A stretch of 64,000 bases of DNA, taken from NCBI GenBank assembly GCA_050014015.1, contig JBEKEC010000006.1, forward strand, positions 1-64,000, in the 5' to 3' direction. The translations under genes were made by a program, and so were the position numbers. This DNA is from PALSA-1353 sp050014015. Lineage in GTDB: Bacteria; Planctomycetota; Phycisphaerae; Tepidisphaerales; Tepidisphaeraceae. Below the pieces are notes generated by a model. The model was not told where the DNA came from. It saw only the letters and a list, made by a program, of their open reading frames with translations, and made no database searches. Below are positions 1-9,137 of this stretch, in pieces (the stretch's first letter is position 1; each line of letters starts with the position of its first letter).

Positions 1-1673
1 CGCAGGACCGGCTCGTTGACTTTGCAGAAGTTGTTCAGACATCCGAAGGTGACGTGGCCAGATGTTTGCGCCGGCAGCGGGTTGACCGCCGGTTCCGTAA
101 CCAGCGGATCGTAGCACCAGAACGTGTCAGGCAGACGGATGGTCGTTTCGGAATAGAACTGATCGTTCAATCCCGGTGGATCGAGGTACGGGTCGGTCAA
201 TCGGTAATCCATTGCCGACAGCCCCGTCGTTCCCGGATACGCCAGCCACGCCGCCTGCACCGGCGGCGGCTTGCGGGCGAACAGGAGCATGCGGTTCTTG
301 GCCATGTGCATCGTCAAATCCACAAGGATATCGATCCGATCCTCGCGGATTCTCCGCGCCACCTCCGCATCCGTCATCCCCAGGATCGACCGCCAGACGT
401 GGGAGTATCCGCGAATCCGCTCGGTCACCGCATCCGGCCGGCCCACGTCGGCATAACAGAAGATTTCGAACCCTTCCCGATCGTGATTCGACAGTAGCGG
501 AATCGTGAACAGCGCCTGGCAATGCTGGCGAAAATCCGGTGACACGTACCCGATGCGCAGCCGACGGTCGGGGTCGCGATCATTGGTGTGCGGCTCAATG
601 AGTTTCTTGAGCGGCTCGGCGTGCTGTTGGTTCCATCGGCGGGCTTCCTCACAGATCATCCCCGCGTCGTACCCGGGGTGATAATGGAGGGCGAAGACGA
701 GGTTGCTGTGAGCCATGGCACCATCGGGCTTGAGCCGAATGGCCTGCCGATAGATGGCGATGGCCTCGTCAAGTTGGCCGATGTCCTCTAAGGCGTTGCC
801 CAAATTGTTGTGCGCCGCGGCGTAATCAGGCGTGAGTCGAATCGCCTGACGATAGAGGCCGATGGCCTCGTCAAATTGTCCTATGTCCTTCAATGCGTTG
901 CCGAGATTGAAATATGCCGCGGCGTATTCAGGCTTGAGCTGAATGGCCCGCCGATGGGCCGCGATCGCCTCGTCAAGTTGTCCCATCTCCCTCAATGCGG
1001 CGCCCAGATTATTGTGCGCTTGGGCAAGATCGGGCTTAAGCCCAATGGCCTGCCGAAAGGAAGCGATGGCTTCATCAAGTTGCCCCTTGCCTTGCAAAGC
1101 GATGCCCAGATTGTTGAACGCCTCGAACATGTCGGGCTTCAACCGGATGATCGTTTGAAACGCCGCGACCGCGCCGTCGAAATTCTCCAACGTTTGCAGG
1201 CACTGGCCAATCATGTCCAGGGCTTCGATGAAATCGGGTTTGAGGGCCACGGCCTGTTGAAACGCTTCCAGGGCCTCGGCGGTTTTCCCCCCGGCCGATA
1301 GTGCCTTGCCCCATTCGAAATAGGCCCCCGCCAGGTTCGATTTCGCCACCGGAAAGTCGCCCTTGAGCCGGATCGCCGTCTTGAACGCGGCGATGGCATC
1401 GACCATTCGTCCGTTTCGTTGCAGGCATCCACCCAGATTGTTGTGGGCTTCCGGGAGGCTGGGATTCAGCGCGGCGATCCGTTGGTAAACTTCAATCGCT
1501 TCATTCAGCTTTCCGGTCTGATAGAGACATCCGCCAAGCACGTTGAGCGCGTCCACGTTGTTCGGCTCACGCGAGAGGACCTGACGGCAGAGCTTTTCCG
1601 CGGCACGGGGGCTCCCCGCCTGATATTGGGCGATGGCGGCCTGGAGGGCTTGGCGAACGGTATGATCCGGCAT
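1..1673 (-). CDS. TPR protein with GT41 (SPINDLY/OGT-like) domain, partial
   Basis: Reading the minus strand from ATG at 1673 gives about 557 residues open to the window edge, so the C-terminus is missing. Residues 1 to about 330 are tandem 34-residue TPRs with the pattern AHNNLGNAL..IGQLDEAI..YRQAIRLKPD. From about residue 365 a second domain begins with RLRIGYVSPDFRQH and continues with DILVDLTMHMAKNR and VQAAWLAYPGTTG, which match the N-terminal part of Glyco_transf_41. Family proteins transfer GlcNAc or other sugars to Ser/Thr (eukaryotic OGT, SPINDLY) or to Asn in some bacteria; the substrate here is unknown. The catalytic C-terminal half lies outside the window, so activity cannot be judged. 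Confidence 0.88.
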   Translation of the reverse strand, partial: MPDHTVRQALQAAIAQYQAGSPRAAEKLCRQVLSREPNNVDALNVLGGCLYQTGKLNEAIEVYQRIAALNPSLPEAHNNLGGCLQRNGRMVDAIAAFKTAIRLKGDFPVAKSNLAGAYFEWGKALSAGGKTAEALEAFQQAVALKPDFIEALDMIGQCLQTLENFDGAVAAFQTIIRLKPDMFEAFNNLGIALQGKGQLDEAIASFRQAIGLKPDLAQAHNNLGAALREMGQLDEAIAAHRRAIQLKPEYAAAYFNLGNALKDIGQFDEAIGLYRQAIRLTPDYAAAHNNLGNALEDIGQLDEAIAIYRQAIRLKPDGAMAHSNLVFALHYHPGYDAGMICEEARRWNQQHAEPLKKLIEPHTNDRDPDRRLRIGYVSPDFRQHCQALFTIPLLSNHDREGFEIFCYADVGRPDAVTERIRGYSHVWRSILGMTDAEVARRIREDRIDILVDLTMHMAKNRMLLFARKPPPVQAAWLAYPGTTGLSAMDYRLTDPYLDPPGLNDQFYSETTIRLPDTFWCYDPLVTEPAVNPLPAQTSGHVTFGCLNNFCKVNEPVL

Positions 1674-1699
1674 AGATCGTTGGTTGGATGATACCGCAT

Positions 1700-2893
1700 T
1701 TACGTCTTGCGTTTCGGCCGCTTTATCAGAATTGGAAGCGCCGCCAAGACAAGGGCGAAACTGGCCGGCTCGGGAAGTACGATGTTTCCGGCGAGATATT
1801 GAACCAGGACGTTGGCCTGGGGCGATCCCAGACCGGTGCACTCATCGTAACCGGGACCGGCGGAATAGACGCCGTTGGTGCCGGCCGTGATGTCGTTAAA
1901 CGCCTGGCTGTAGAGCGGAGTTCCGACCAGGGCGTACAACATGGGCAAAGTCTGAGTGGCGCCGTCGAGGGTTCCCAGACCGTTGAGAGCGCGGCCCTGA
2001 TCCGCGATGGCGAACAGGGCGGCCCACTGGGGCGCGCCGGCGCTGGTGCCGCCGATGACCTGGGGTGTGCTTACTCCATTGACGTAAATGTCGAAGCCGG
2101 TCAGCGGATCGGCGTCGTAGGCCACGTCGGGCGTGGTGCGAAATCCGGTGTTTTGCACCGCCGATTGATAAGCGGGCTCAGGCTCATATTGGCTGGTTCC
2201 CCCGCCGGTGGTCCCGTATTGGTTGTTCCAGACGGTTTCGCTCTGGTAGGCGTTGTTGGCTCCAAGGGTCAGGGACGTGCCGCCGACGCCGACGACGTTA
2301 CTCGACGCGGAGGGATGGGTCGTCTCGGCGGAGTCGCCAGCAGCGGCGACGAACGTGACGCCGTTATGGCCTGCAACCGTCGTGTAGAGATGATCCAGAG
2401 AGGAATCGGTGCTGAATTCGACTCGCGTGTAACTTATCGAGACCACCGACACGCCGCTGCCGCGCTTGGCCACGGCGACGGTGTCGTCGAGGTCTGGGTC
2501 CGAGGCGGAATTGGCCTCGAATACGATGATGTTGGCGGCGGGAGCAATGGCGTGAGTCCATTCCACGTCGAGCGCGGTTTCAATGGTTTCCGTGCCGGTC
2601 GTCGGGGTCGAAGGCGGAGCTCCGCCTTGTTCTCCCTCGACGGAAAGCGACCAGCCTGACCCTGGATTGGGCAGTCCATAAGCCGCGTCGAAGTTGTTCA
2701 GGTCCGTGTTGAGGGTGAGGTCGTTATCGACCTCGATGAGGGCGATGGTTTGCCCCGCGCCGTTTCCCGCAACGGCGCCGCCATCGAACGTGATTTGATT
2801 GAACCCGTATGCGGTCTCGATTTGCGCGGGCGTGTATCCCTGAAGCAACCTTCGCCCCTCCAGGGCCTCAATCAAAACAAGCGTTCTGGACAT
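1700..2893 (-). CDS. Secreted sedolisin-type (S53) serine peptidase with PEP sorting tail
   Basis: This 397-residue protein carries the S53 catalytic set: E105 and D109 in ETALD, the likely oxyanion Asp187 in AAAGDS, and Ser284 in GGTSAGAP. Near the C-terminus, NDITAGTNG and GPGYDECTGLGSP match the family's calcium-binding region. The pro-domain usual in secreted sedolisins is absent. Instead the N-terminus has EALEGRRLLQ, a motif often seen at the start of exported planctomycete proteins. The C-terminus (LPEPASFALVLAALPILIKRPKRK) combines a PEP motif, a hydrophobic helix and basic residues, which is a PEP-CTERM/exosortase-type sorting signal. It is probably exported and surface-anchored. The substrate is unknown. 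Confidence 0.85.
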   Translation of the reverse strand: MSRTLVLIEALEGRRLLQGYTPAQIETAYGFNQITFDGGAVAGNGAGQTIALIEVDNDLTLNTDLNNFDAAYGLPNPGSGWSLSVEGEQGGAPPSTPTTGTETIETALDVEWTHAIAPAANIIVFEANSASDPDLDDTVAVAKRGSGVSVVSISYTRVEFSTDSSLDHLYTTVAGHNGVTFVAAAGDSAETTHPSASSNVVGVGGTSLTLGANNAYQSETVWNNQYGTTGGGTSQYEPEPAYQSAVQNTGFRTTPDVAYDADPLTGFDIYVNGVSTPQVIGGTSAGAPQWAALFAIADQGRALNGLGTLDGATQTLPMLYALVGTPLYSQAFNDITAGTNGVYSAGPGYDECTGLGSPQANVLVQYLAGNIVLPEPASFALVLAALPILIKRPKRKT

Positions 2894-3157
2894 ACGGTTG
2901 ATTATTGTTCACGTCCGCCCTTCGGGCCAATGGAAATCCGCGCCAAAGCCGGGGCGCCTCGCTCATCCGCCGCGTCCGACCTATTCAGTATGGGACGTTG
3001 ATGGTGAAGTTTGGCAGAGTTGGGGGTTTGGGCTGAGGAACTAAGCGAAAACTCGGTTAAGTTCCCAACAGTCGCCGGTGATTTGAGTGCCCAACGGTGT
3101 TTTCGGACAGCTTCTAAACACCCCAACGAAGCGCTCCGATGCTATTCAAAGATTGCC

Positions 3158-5221
3158 ATGCGAATTCTGATCGTCGATGACGATGACCTATCGTTGCAGA
3201 TTCTCGACGGGGTCCTGGACGAAATGGGCTATGAGGTGGACCGCGCCCGCGATGGCCAGGAGGCGATGGAGAAGCTGCAGGGAGGCGAAATCCACATCGT
3301 CATCACGGACTGGGAGATGCCGACGATGAACGGCATGGACCTTTGCCGCGCGATTCGTGCCAGCGATCTCATCGGATACGTCTACGTCATCATGCTGACC
3401 AGCCGGGACGAGGGTCAGCAGAAGATCGACGGCCTCAATGCGGGCGCCGACGCCTTTCTGGTCAAGCCGCTGAATTCGGAGGAACTGGTTGTCAGCCTGA
3501 AAACGGCCGAGCGGATTTTGAGCCTGGAGACGCGAGACCTGACGATGTTCGCGCTGGCGAAGCTGTCGGAAAGCCGCGACCCGGAAACCGGCGCGCACGT
3601 CGATCGCGTGCAGAGCTATGCGCGGGCGGTGGCGCAACAACTGTCGACTACCGACAAATACCGGGGGATCGTGGACGGGGAGTTCATCCGCCTGATCCAT
3701 CAGACCAGCCCGTTGCACGACATCGGAAAGGTCGCCATCCCCGATAGCATCCTGCTGAAGCCGGGCAAGCTTTCGCCCGAGGAAATGGCGATCATGCGCA
3801 CGCATGCGGCGATCGGTTCCCAGACGTTGGACGCCTCGCACAAGCGATTCCCCAACGTCCGCTTTCTCCAGATGGCGCGCGACATCGCCCTGTCGCATCA
3901 CGAGCGATGGGACGGCAAGGGATACCCGGATGGTTTGAAGGGCGAGCAGATTCCGCTGGCGGCGCGGATCGTGACCATCGCCGACGTTTACGACGCCCTG
4001 ACCAGCCGGCGCATTTACCGCGAGGCCATGAGTCACGCCATGGCCAGGCAATACATTCTTCGGGAGCGCGGATTACATTTCGATCCGGACGTGGTGGAAG
4101 CGTTCCTTCAGATCGAAAAGCAATTCATCACGATCCACGCCAGGTTCAGGGACGACGAGCGCAAGCGTTCAAACGAGGCTCAACAAGCGGCGGTATTGTT
4201 CGCCGCCAAACAGGCCGCGGTTCCGCAGGCGCGGGATCGCGTGGTGGTGGTTGACGACGATGCGGTGACGCGGTCGATGATCGCGGATTTCCTCACCGCC
4301 CACGGCTTCGCGCCGGCCAGCTTTGAGGACCCGGCCAAGGCGATGGAATCGATCAAGCAGCAGCGTCCGCGGCTGATCATTTCCGACTGGGAGATGCCCC
4401 GCATGGACGGCCTGGAACTCTGCCGCCGGGTGCGCGCCCAAACCCGCGGCGATTACGTGCATTTCATCTTGCTGACGGTTCACGCCGGCAACGAAGAACT
4501 GGCCCAGGCCTTCGACGCCGGCGTCGATGATTTCCTGGCCAAGCCGTTCGAGGAAACGGAGTTGATGGCGCGGATTCGTTCCGGATTACGCTCCGCCGCG
4601 TTCCACGAGGAGGTCTTGCGCCAGACTCAGGGCTCCAGGCAGATGAACGAGCAGTTGATAAGCCTGAACAGCCGGCTGGAAAGCCTGGCGACCACGGATG
4701 ATCTGACCGGGCTGTATAACCGTCGGGAAGCGATACGGCGCCTGGAAGAGCAGTGGACGACGGACGAGGGGCGTCAGCGGCCGCTGGAGGTGGTGATTTT
4801 GGATATCGATCACTTCAAGCGCATCAACGACGAATACGGACATCTGGCGGGAGACCAGGTGCTGCGTGAAGTGGCCCAGACGTTGAGGAAATGCGTTCGC
4901 AGCACCGATGCCGTCTGTCGCATCGGGGGCGAAGAGTTCCTGATTATCCTTCCCTTCCAGACGACGTTGGAGGCGGAGTTGTGCGCCGACCGCTGCCGCG
5001 AGGCGGTGGCGGCGAAGGAATTCGAATATCGCGGGCAGCTTCTGAAGACCACGCTGAGCGCCGGCGTCGCCGGCCGCCGGGCCGAAATGCCCTCTTGCGA
5101 CGATCTGCTGTCCGAAGCGGACACCGCGTTGTACAAGGCCAAGCGCGGCGGCCGAAACACCGTGCAGCGCGGGCGAAGAGCGCCCCAGGCGAATCCCCCG
5201 CCCAAAACAAGCGCCGCCTGA
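3158..5221 (+). CDS. Response regulator REC-HD-GYP-REC-GGDEF (bifunctional c-di-GMP enzyme)
   Basis: The chosen start is ATG 3158 (MRILIVDDDD), because 49 in-frame upstream codons encode no domain; this gives 687 residues. Domain order is REC (phosphoacceptor D51), HD-GYP phosphodiesterase (H187-D188 in LHDIGK and GYP at 255-257 in HERWDGKGYPDG), a second REC (D410) and GGDEF (GGEEF at 590-594). An inhibitory-site RxxD lies at 581-584, the expected five residues before GGEEF. Both active sites look intact, so the protein could make and degrade c-di-GMP under control of two phosphorylation inputs. It lies 154 nt upstream of the binding-protein/kinase/receptor operon on the same strand and is a likely output of that kinase. 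That link is inference. Confidence 0.92.
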   Translation: MRILIVDDDDLSLQILDGVLDEMGYEVDRARDGQEAMEKLQGGEIHIVITDWEMPTMNGMDLCRAIRASDLIGYVYVIMLTSRDEGQQKIDGLNAGADAFLVKPLNSEELVVSLKTAERILSLETRDLTMFALAKLSESRDPETGAHVDRVQSYARAVAQQLSTTDKYRGIVDGEFIRLIHQTSPLHDIGKVAIPDSILLKPGKLSPEEMAIMRTHAAIGSQTLDASHKRFPNVRFLQMARDIALSHHERWDGKGYPDGLKGEQIPLAARIVTIADVYDALTSRRIYREAMSHAMARQYILRERGLHFDPDVVEAFLQIEKQFITIHARFRDDERKRSNEAQQAAVLFAAKQAAVPQARDRVVVVDDDAVTRSMIADFLTAHGFAPASFEDPAKAMESIKQQRPRLIISDWEMPRMDGLELCRRVRAQTRGDYVHFILLTVHAGNEELAQAFDAGVDDFLAKPFEETELMARIRSGLRSAAFHEEVLRQTQGSRQMNEQLISLNSRLESLATTDDLTGLYNRREAIRRLEEQWTTDEGRQRPLEVVILDIDHFKRINDEYGHLAGDQVLREVAQTLRKCVRSTDAVCRIGGEEFLIILPFQTTLEAELCADRCREAVAAKEFEYRGQLLKTTLSAGVAGRRAEMPSCDDLLSEADTALYKAKRGGRNTVQRGRRAPQANPPPKTSAA

Positions 5222-5375
5222 ACTGCTCCTGGAAATACTTTTGCAAGCTCCCTCACTGCCCCACGCCCTCAATTGGTTATCGGCCATCGGCGCCGCATAT
5301 CCGTCATAAACGGTGCTCTCCGCTTTACCGATACCTTCAACAGTTCCCCCTGCAATCGGGTGACATCGAGCCTTT

Positions 5376-6317
5376 ATGCCTGAAGAGCACACCAAAGCCA
5401 GGCCATCCTCGTGGATTTTGCTGCCGGGCATCGTCCTGCTTCTTGCCGCCTTGCCCAGGGCACGGGCGGACGTGGTGATCGTCAAGTCCTCGGATGCTCC
5501 GCCGTACCAACAGGCCGAGGCGACGTTCCGCCAGCGATTGTCTGCCGTCAACGTGCGAAGCGTGCTGGTGAAGCAACTGGCCGACGCCGGCATCGGCAGC
5601 ACCATCTCGACGACCGACACGGTGGTGGCGATCGGAACTCCGGCGGCGACGTGGCTGCACGCCCAACTGCCCGCCGGAATCGAATTGGTTTACTGCATGG
5701 TCGCCAACGCCGAGGACGCAGGCCTGCTGAAGGGCTCGCCGTGCTGGGGCGTGACGATGGAAGTGGCCCTGTCGGAGCAGTTCAAGCTGATTGCCGAAGC
5801 GCTGCCCTCGGCGCGGACGGTGGGAACGCTGTACCGCTCGGACACCGCGGCGGGGCGAGCGGGCCTGCAAGCGATGAAGGACAATCTTCCCGCCGGCTGG
5901 CGGCTCCAGGCCGTTGCCATCGACGATTATTCCTCTGTCGCCGATGCCATTGACGCCCTGACGCACAAGAGCGTTGACGTGATCTGGACCAGCGCGGACC
6001 AGAAAGTCTACGACACCGCCGCGGTGCGGACGCTGCTCCTGGCGGCGCTGCGGGAAAAAATTCCGGTGTGGGGGTTTTCGCCGGCGTTCGTGCGCGCCGG
6101 GGCGCTGCTGGGGCTGGGGGTCGATCCCGCTTCCCAGGCCAATCAGGCCGCCGAACTCATCGAACAACTCAAGCAGACCAACCCTAACGCGGAAAAATCC
6201 GGGCGCCCCAGGGAATACCAGATCGCGATCAATCTGGTGGTGGCGGACCAACTGAACGTCCATCTCCCCGATGAGCTGGTGAAGCGGGCAACGTTCGTCT
6301 TTAGCGCGGAGAAATAA
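5376..6317 (+). CDS. Periplasmic ABC-type substrate-binding protein (ABC_sub_bind-like), sensory
   Basis: This 313-residue protein has an N-terminal export segment (WILLPGIVLLLAALPRARA) followed by a two-lobe binding fold: DVVIVKSSDAPPYQQ at the start, ARTVGTLYRSDTAAGRAG in the middle and VIWTSADQKVYDTAAV later. This resembles the ABC_sub_bind/YtrX-like family. No ABC permease or ATPase gene is adjacent. The stop at 6317 is followed at once by the kinase ATG at 6318, so it most likely delivers a periplasmic signal to that kinase rather than serving transport. The ligand is unknown. Confidence 0.8.
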   Translation: MPEEHTKARPSSWILLPGIVLLLAALPRARADVVIVKSSDAPPYQQAEATFRQRLSAVNVRSVLVKQLADAGIGSTISTTDTVVAIGTPAATWLHAQLPAGIELVYCMVANAEDAGLLKGSPCWGVTMEVALSEQFKLIAEALPSARTVGTLYRSDTAAGRAGLQAMKDNLPAGWRLQAVAIDDYSSVADAIDALTHKSVDVIWTSADQKVYDTAAVRTLLLAALREKIPVWGFSPAFVRAGALLGLGVDPASQANQAAELIEQLKQTNPNAEKSGRPREYQIAINLVVADQLNVHLPDELVKRATFVFSAEK

Positions 6318-9137
6318 ATGCTGCGAAGATTGTATTCACGGCTGGGCCTTCGGACGAAAGTGATCGGCGTCTCCCTGGCGATCACGACGCTGGCGCTGAC
6401 GCTGGCGGCAACGGCAAGCATCCTCCAGATGCGCTATCAGCTCAAAGCCGAGGAGGGACGTTCCGCCGATTCCGTCGCCCTGGGCGTCGCCCGTGCCAGC
6501 GAACTGCCCATGAACGTCGCGGACAAAGCGGAGATTTCCCGCCTGGCCAACAGCTTTCTGCGCGATCCCGACATCCTGTTCATCGCCGCTTACGGCACGG
6601 CACCCGATCCGCTGGTGGTCGCGGTGCGCGACCGGCTGGCGTGGGATGGATACCTCGCGGGCACGCTCAACCCCGACCGCTGCGTCCTTGGCGAGCATGC
6701 GGTCGACGCGGTCGCGGGCAACCAGTTCAGCGGCGGGCTGGAACCGGAATCCCCCGATGCCCGGCCCAATGGCAAACCAGCGACGCCGATCGGCAAAATC
6801 GTGGTCGGCCTTTCCACGGACCTGATGCGGCAGGCGCAATGGCAGCAAAGCCGGTTCACGCTCGCCGTCACCCTGGGATCGGTTGGCTTCGGCGCATTCG
6901 TGCTGTTCATCACGCTGGGCAGCGGGCTTCGGCGGCTGCAACACCTGGTCCATGCCAGCCTGTCCATGGCCCGCGGCGATTTCAGCAGCTCCATCGATGA
7001 CCGTCACAACGACGAGATCGGGCGCCTTGCCCACGCCTATGAAGGCATGCGCCTGGCGCTGCTGGAGCGGGATCGAAAGCTGCGCGGTTTCACCGACACC
7101 CTTCAGGACCAGGTCAAGCAGCGCACCAGCGACCTGGAGCGGGCCGTCCTTGCCGCCGAGGAGGCCAACCGCGCCAAGAGCATGTTCCTGGCCAACATGT
7201 CCCACGAGCTGCGAACGCCGCTGAACGGCGTGATCGGAATGGTGGACCTGCTGCTCACCACGCCGATGAACTCACAGCAGCGCCGATATGGCGATATCGC
7301 CAGCGTTTCGGCGCACTCCCTGCTCGATCTCATCAACGACATCCTGGATTTCTCGAAAATCGAGGCCGGCAAGCTGGAACTGGACTCGACCGATTTCGAC
7401 CTGTGGGAGGCGATTGAAGGGGTGACGCAAATGCTCGGCAACCGGGCGGAGAAGAAGCAACTGGAGCTGATCTGCGCCATCGATGCCCAGGTTCCGCGGC
7501 GGGTGACCGGCGACCTCGTGCGCTTCCGCCAGGTCCTGGTCAATCTCATCAGCAATGCCATCAAGTTCACGGAGCGCGGCGAGGTTGCGGTGAGCGTCAC
7601 CGCGGCGCGGCAACAGGAAAAGGATTGTCTCGTCAAAGTCCAAGTCCGCGATACCGGACCGGGGATTCCCAAGGACCGGCTCGACAGACTTTTCAAATCG
7701 TTCTCGCAGGTGGACGCCTCGACCACCCGCCGGTTCGGCGGGACGGGGCTGGGACTGGCGATTTCCCATCGCATCGTCGAACTCATGGGCGGCCAAACCG
7801 GCGTCCAGAGCGAGGAGGGAAAGGGATCGACGTTCTGGTTCACGGCGCTTTTGCAAAAATCCGCGGCGGCGCCGGCCGTCAAACGTGAATCCTCCGCGTT
7901 GCGCGGGCTGCGGGCGCTGGTCGTCGATCACAACGCCGCCAGTCGCCAGAGCCTTCATGCCCAGCTTTCAAGCTGGACCGTACGCGCCGACAGCGCCTCC
8001 AGCCCCAGCGAAGCGATGCAGATGCTGCGCGCTTCGGCGGATGGCGATGCGTACCGGATCGTCATCGCCGACCTCCACGTGCCCGACAACGCCGGAGCGC
8101 GCCTGGTGCGCCAAATCAAGTCCGATCCGCGGACGCGCGGAACGATCGTGATCGGACTCGGTCCCCCCATCGATCCGGCCAATCTTCTGGAACTGCACCA
8201 GACAGACCTGGCGGCGTGCCTGGTAAGGCCGGTGCTCCCGTCGAATCTTTTCAACACGATCATCGGCGTGCTGGTGGACGGCTCGCCGCCGGACCCGACG
8301 CCCCAAGCCGTTCCACACCCTTCCGTGCGACTGCCGGGACTAAGAATCCTTGTGGTGGAAGACAACCAGGTCAACCAAATGGTGGCCCAGGAGATTCTGC
8401 AAATGGTTGGCTGCAACGTCACGGTGGCGGCGAACGGCCGGGTGGCGGCGGACCTGGCCATGCGGGAACAGTTCGACGTGGTCCTCATGGACTGCCAGAT
8501 GCCGGAAATGGACGGATTCGAATCCACCCGGCTCATCCGCAAGCTGGAAAGCGAATTGAAACCGCCCCGCCACCTGCCCATCATCGCCCTGACCGCCAGC
8601 GCCATCAAAGGAGACCGGGAACTGTGCCTGGCGGCGGGAATGGACGACTACGTCACCAAGCCGATCGAGGCCGAGGAGATGCTGGCGGCGATCCAGGCGG
8701 TCATTCCAAAGGACACGCTGAAGCCGGCCGAACCGCAAGCGCCGGTGCAATCGCAAGACGCGCAACCATCGCCCGTCGCGGCGGAGGGGCTGCCGGTGAA
8801 TTGGCAGGACCTGCGCCGCCGCTGCATGGGAAATGGAAATCTGGCCGCCAGGGCGCTGAAGACCTTCGGCGCCTCCATCGGTTCCTACTCCGACGAGCTG
8901 GCGCGGTGCGTGCAGGCCGGGGACGCCAAATCCCTCCGCGCCTCGGCGCACAAGATCAAGGGCGCGGCCGGCAACGTGTCGGCGGAGCAACTCTGCCGGC
9001 TGGCGGGGGAATTGGAGCAACTCGGCAAAAACGATGCGCTCGCCCAGGCGCAAGACTCGCTCGCAGAACTTCTCCAGGAGGTCCAGCGCGTCCGCCAATT
9101 CATTGACACGAGCATGAAAGACCTGATCGATGCGTAA
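6318..9137 (+). CDS. Hybrid sensor histidine kinase (HAMP-HisKA-HATPase-REC-REC-HPt)
   Basis: This 939-residue protein has TM1 at about 13-35, a periplasmic region of about 140 residues, TM2 at about 183-205, HAMP, a short coiled coil, HisKA with phospho-His H296 (NMSHELRTPLNG), HATPase_c (N box NLISNAIKF, G boxes DTGPGIP and GGTGLGL), two receiver domains and a C-terminal HPt with H878 (SAHKIKGAAGN). The first receiver keeps an Asp (D585 in VIADLHVP) but is divergent. The second is canonical (D725 in VLMDCQMP). It starts directly after the binding protein and its stop overlaps the TonB receptor start. The phosphate probably leaves through HPt to a separate receiver, and the REC proteins encoded at 3158-5221 are the obvious candidates. 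Confidence 0.93.
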   Translation: MLRRLYSRLGLRTKVIGVSLAITTLALTLAATASILQMRYQLKAEEGRSADSVALGVARASELPMNVADKAEISRLANSFLRDPDILFIAAYGTAPDPLVVAVRDRLAWDGYLAGTLNPDRCVLGEHAVDAVAGNQFSGGLEPESPDARPNGKPATPIGKIVVGLSTDLMRQAQWQQSRFTLAVTLGSVGFGAFVLFITLGSGLRRLQHLVHASLSMARGDFSSSIDDRHNDEIGRLAHAYEGMRLALLERDRKLRGFTDTLQDQVKQRTSDLERAVLAAEEANRAKSMFLANMSHELRTPLNGVIGMVDLLLTTPMNSQQRRYGDIASVSAHSLLDLINDILDFSKIEAGKLELDSTDFDLWEAIEGVTQMLGNRAEKKQLELICAIDAQVPRRVTGDLVRFRQVLVNLISNAIKFTERGEVAVSVTAARQQEKDCLVKVQVRDTGPGIPKDRLDRLFKSFSQVDASTTRRFGGTGLGLAISHRIVELMGGQTGVQSEEGKGSTFWFTALLQKSAAAPAVKRESSALRGLRALVVDHNAASRQSLHAQLSSWTVRADSASSPSEAMQMLRASADGDAYRIVIADLHVPDNAGARLVRQIKSDPRTRGTIVIGLGPPIDPANLLELHQTDLAACLVRPVLPSNLFNTIIGVLVDGSPPDPTPQAVPHPSVRLPGLRILVVEDNQVNQMVAQEILQMVGCNVTVAANGRVAADLAMREQFDVVLMDCQMPEMDGFESTRLIRKLESELKPPRHLPIIALTASAIKGDRELCLAAGMDDYVTKPIEAEEMLAAIQAVIPKDTLKPAEPQAPVQSQDAQPSPVAAEGLPVNWQDLRRRCMGNGNLAARALKTFGASIGSYSDELARCVQAGDAKSLRASAHKIKGAAGNVSAEQLCRLAGELEQLGKNDALAQAQDSLAELLQEVQRVRQFIDTSMKDLIDA

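Noticed and set aside
54..1432. Several overlapping ORFs on both strands in the first 1.7 kb
   Set aside because: The minus-strand frame from 1673 gives continuous TPR and GT41 sequence open to the edge; the others are Arg-rich shadows of it.
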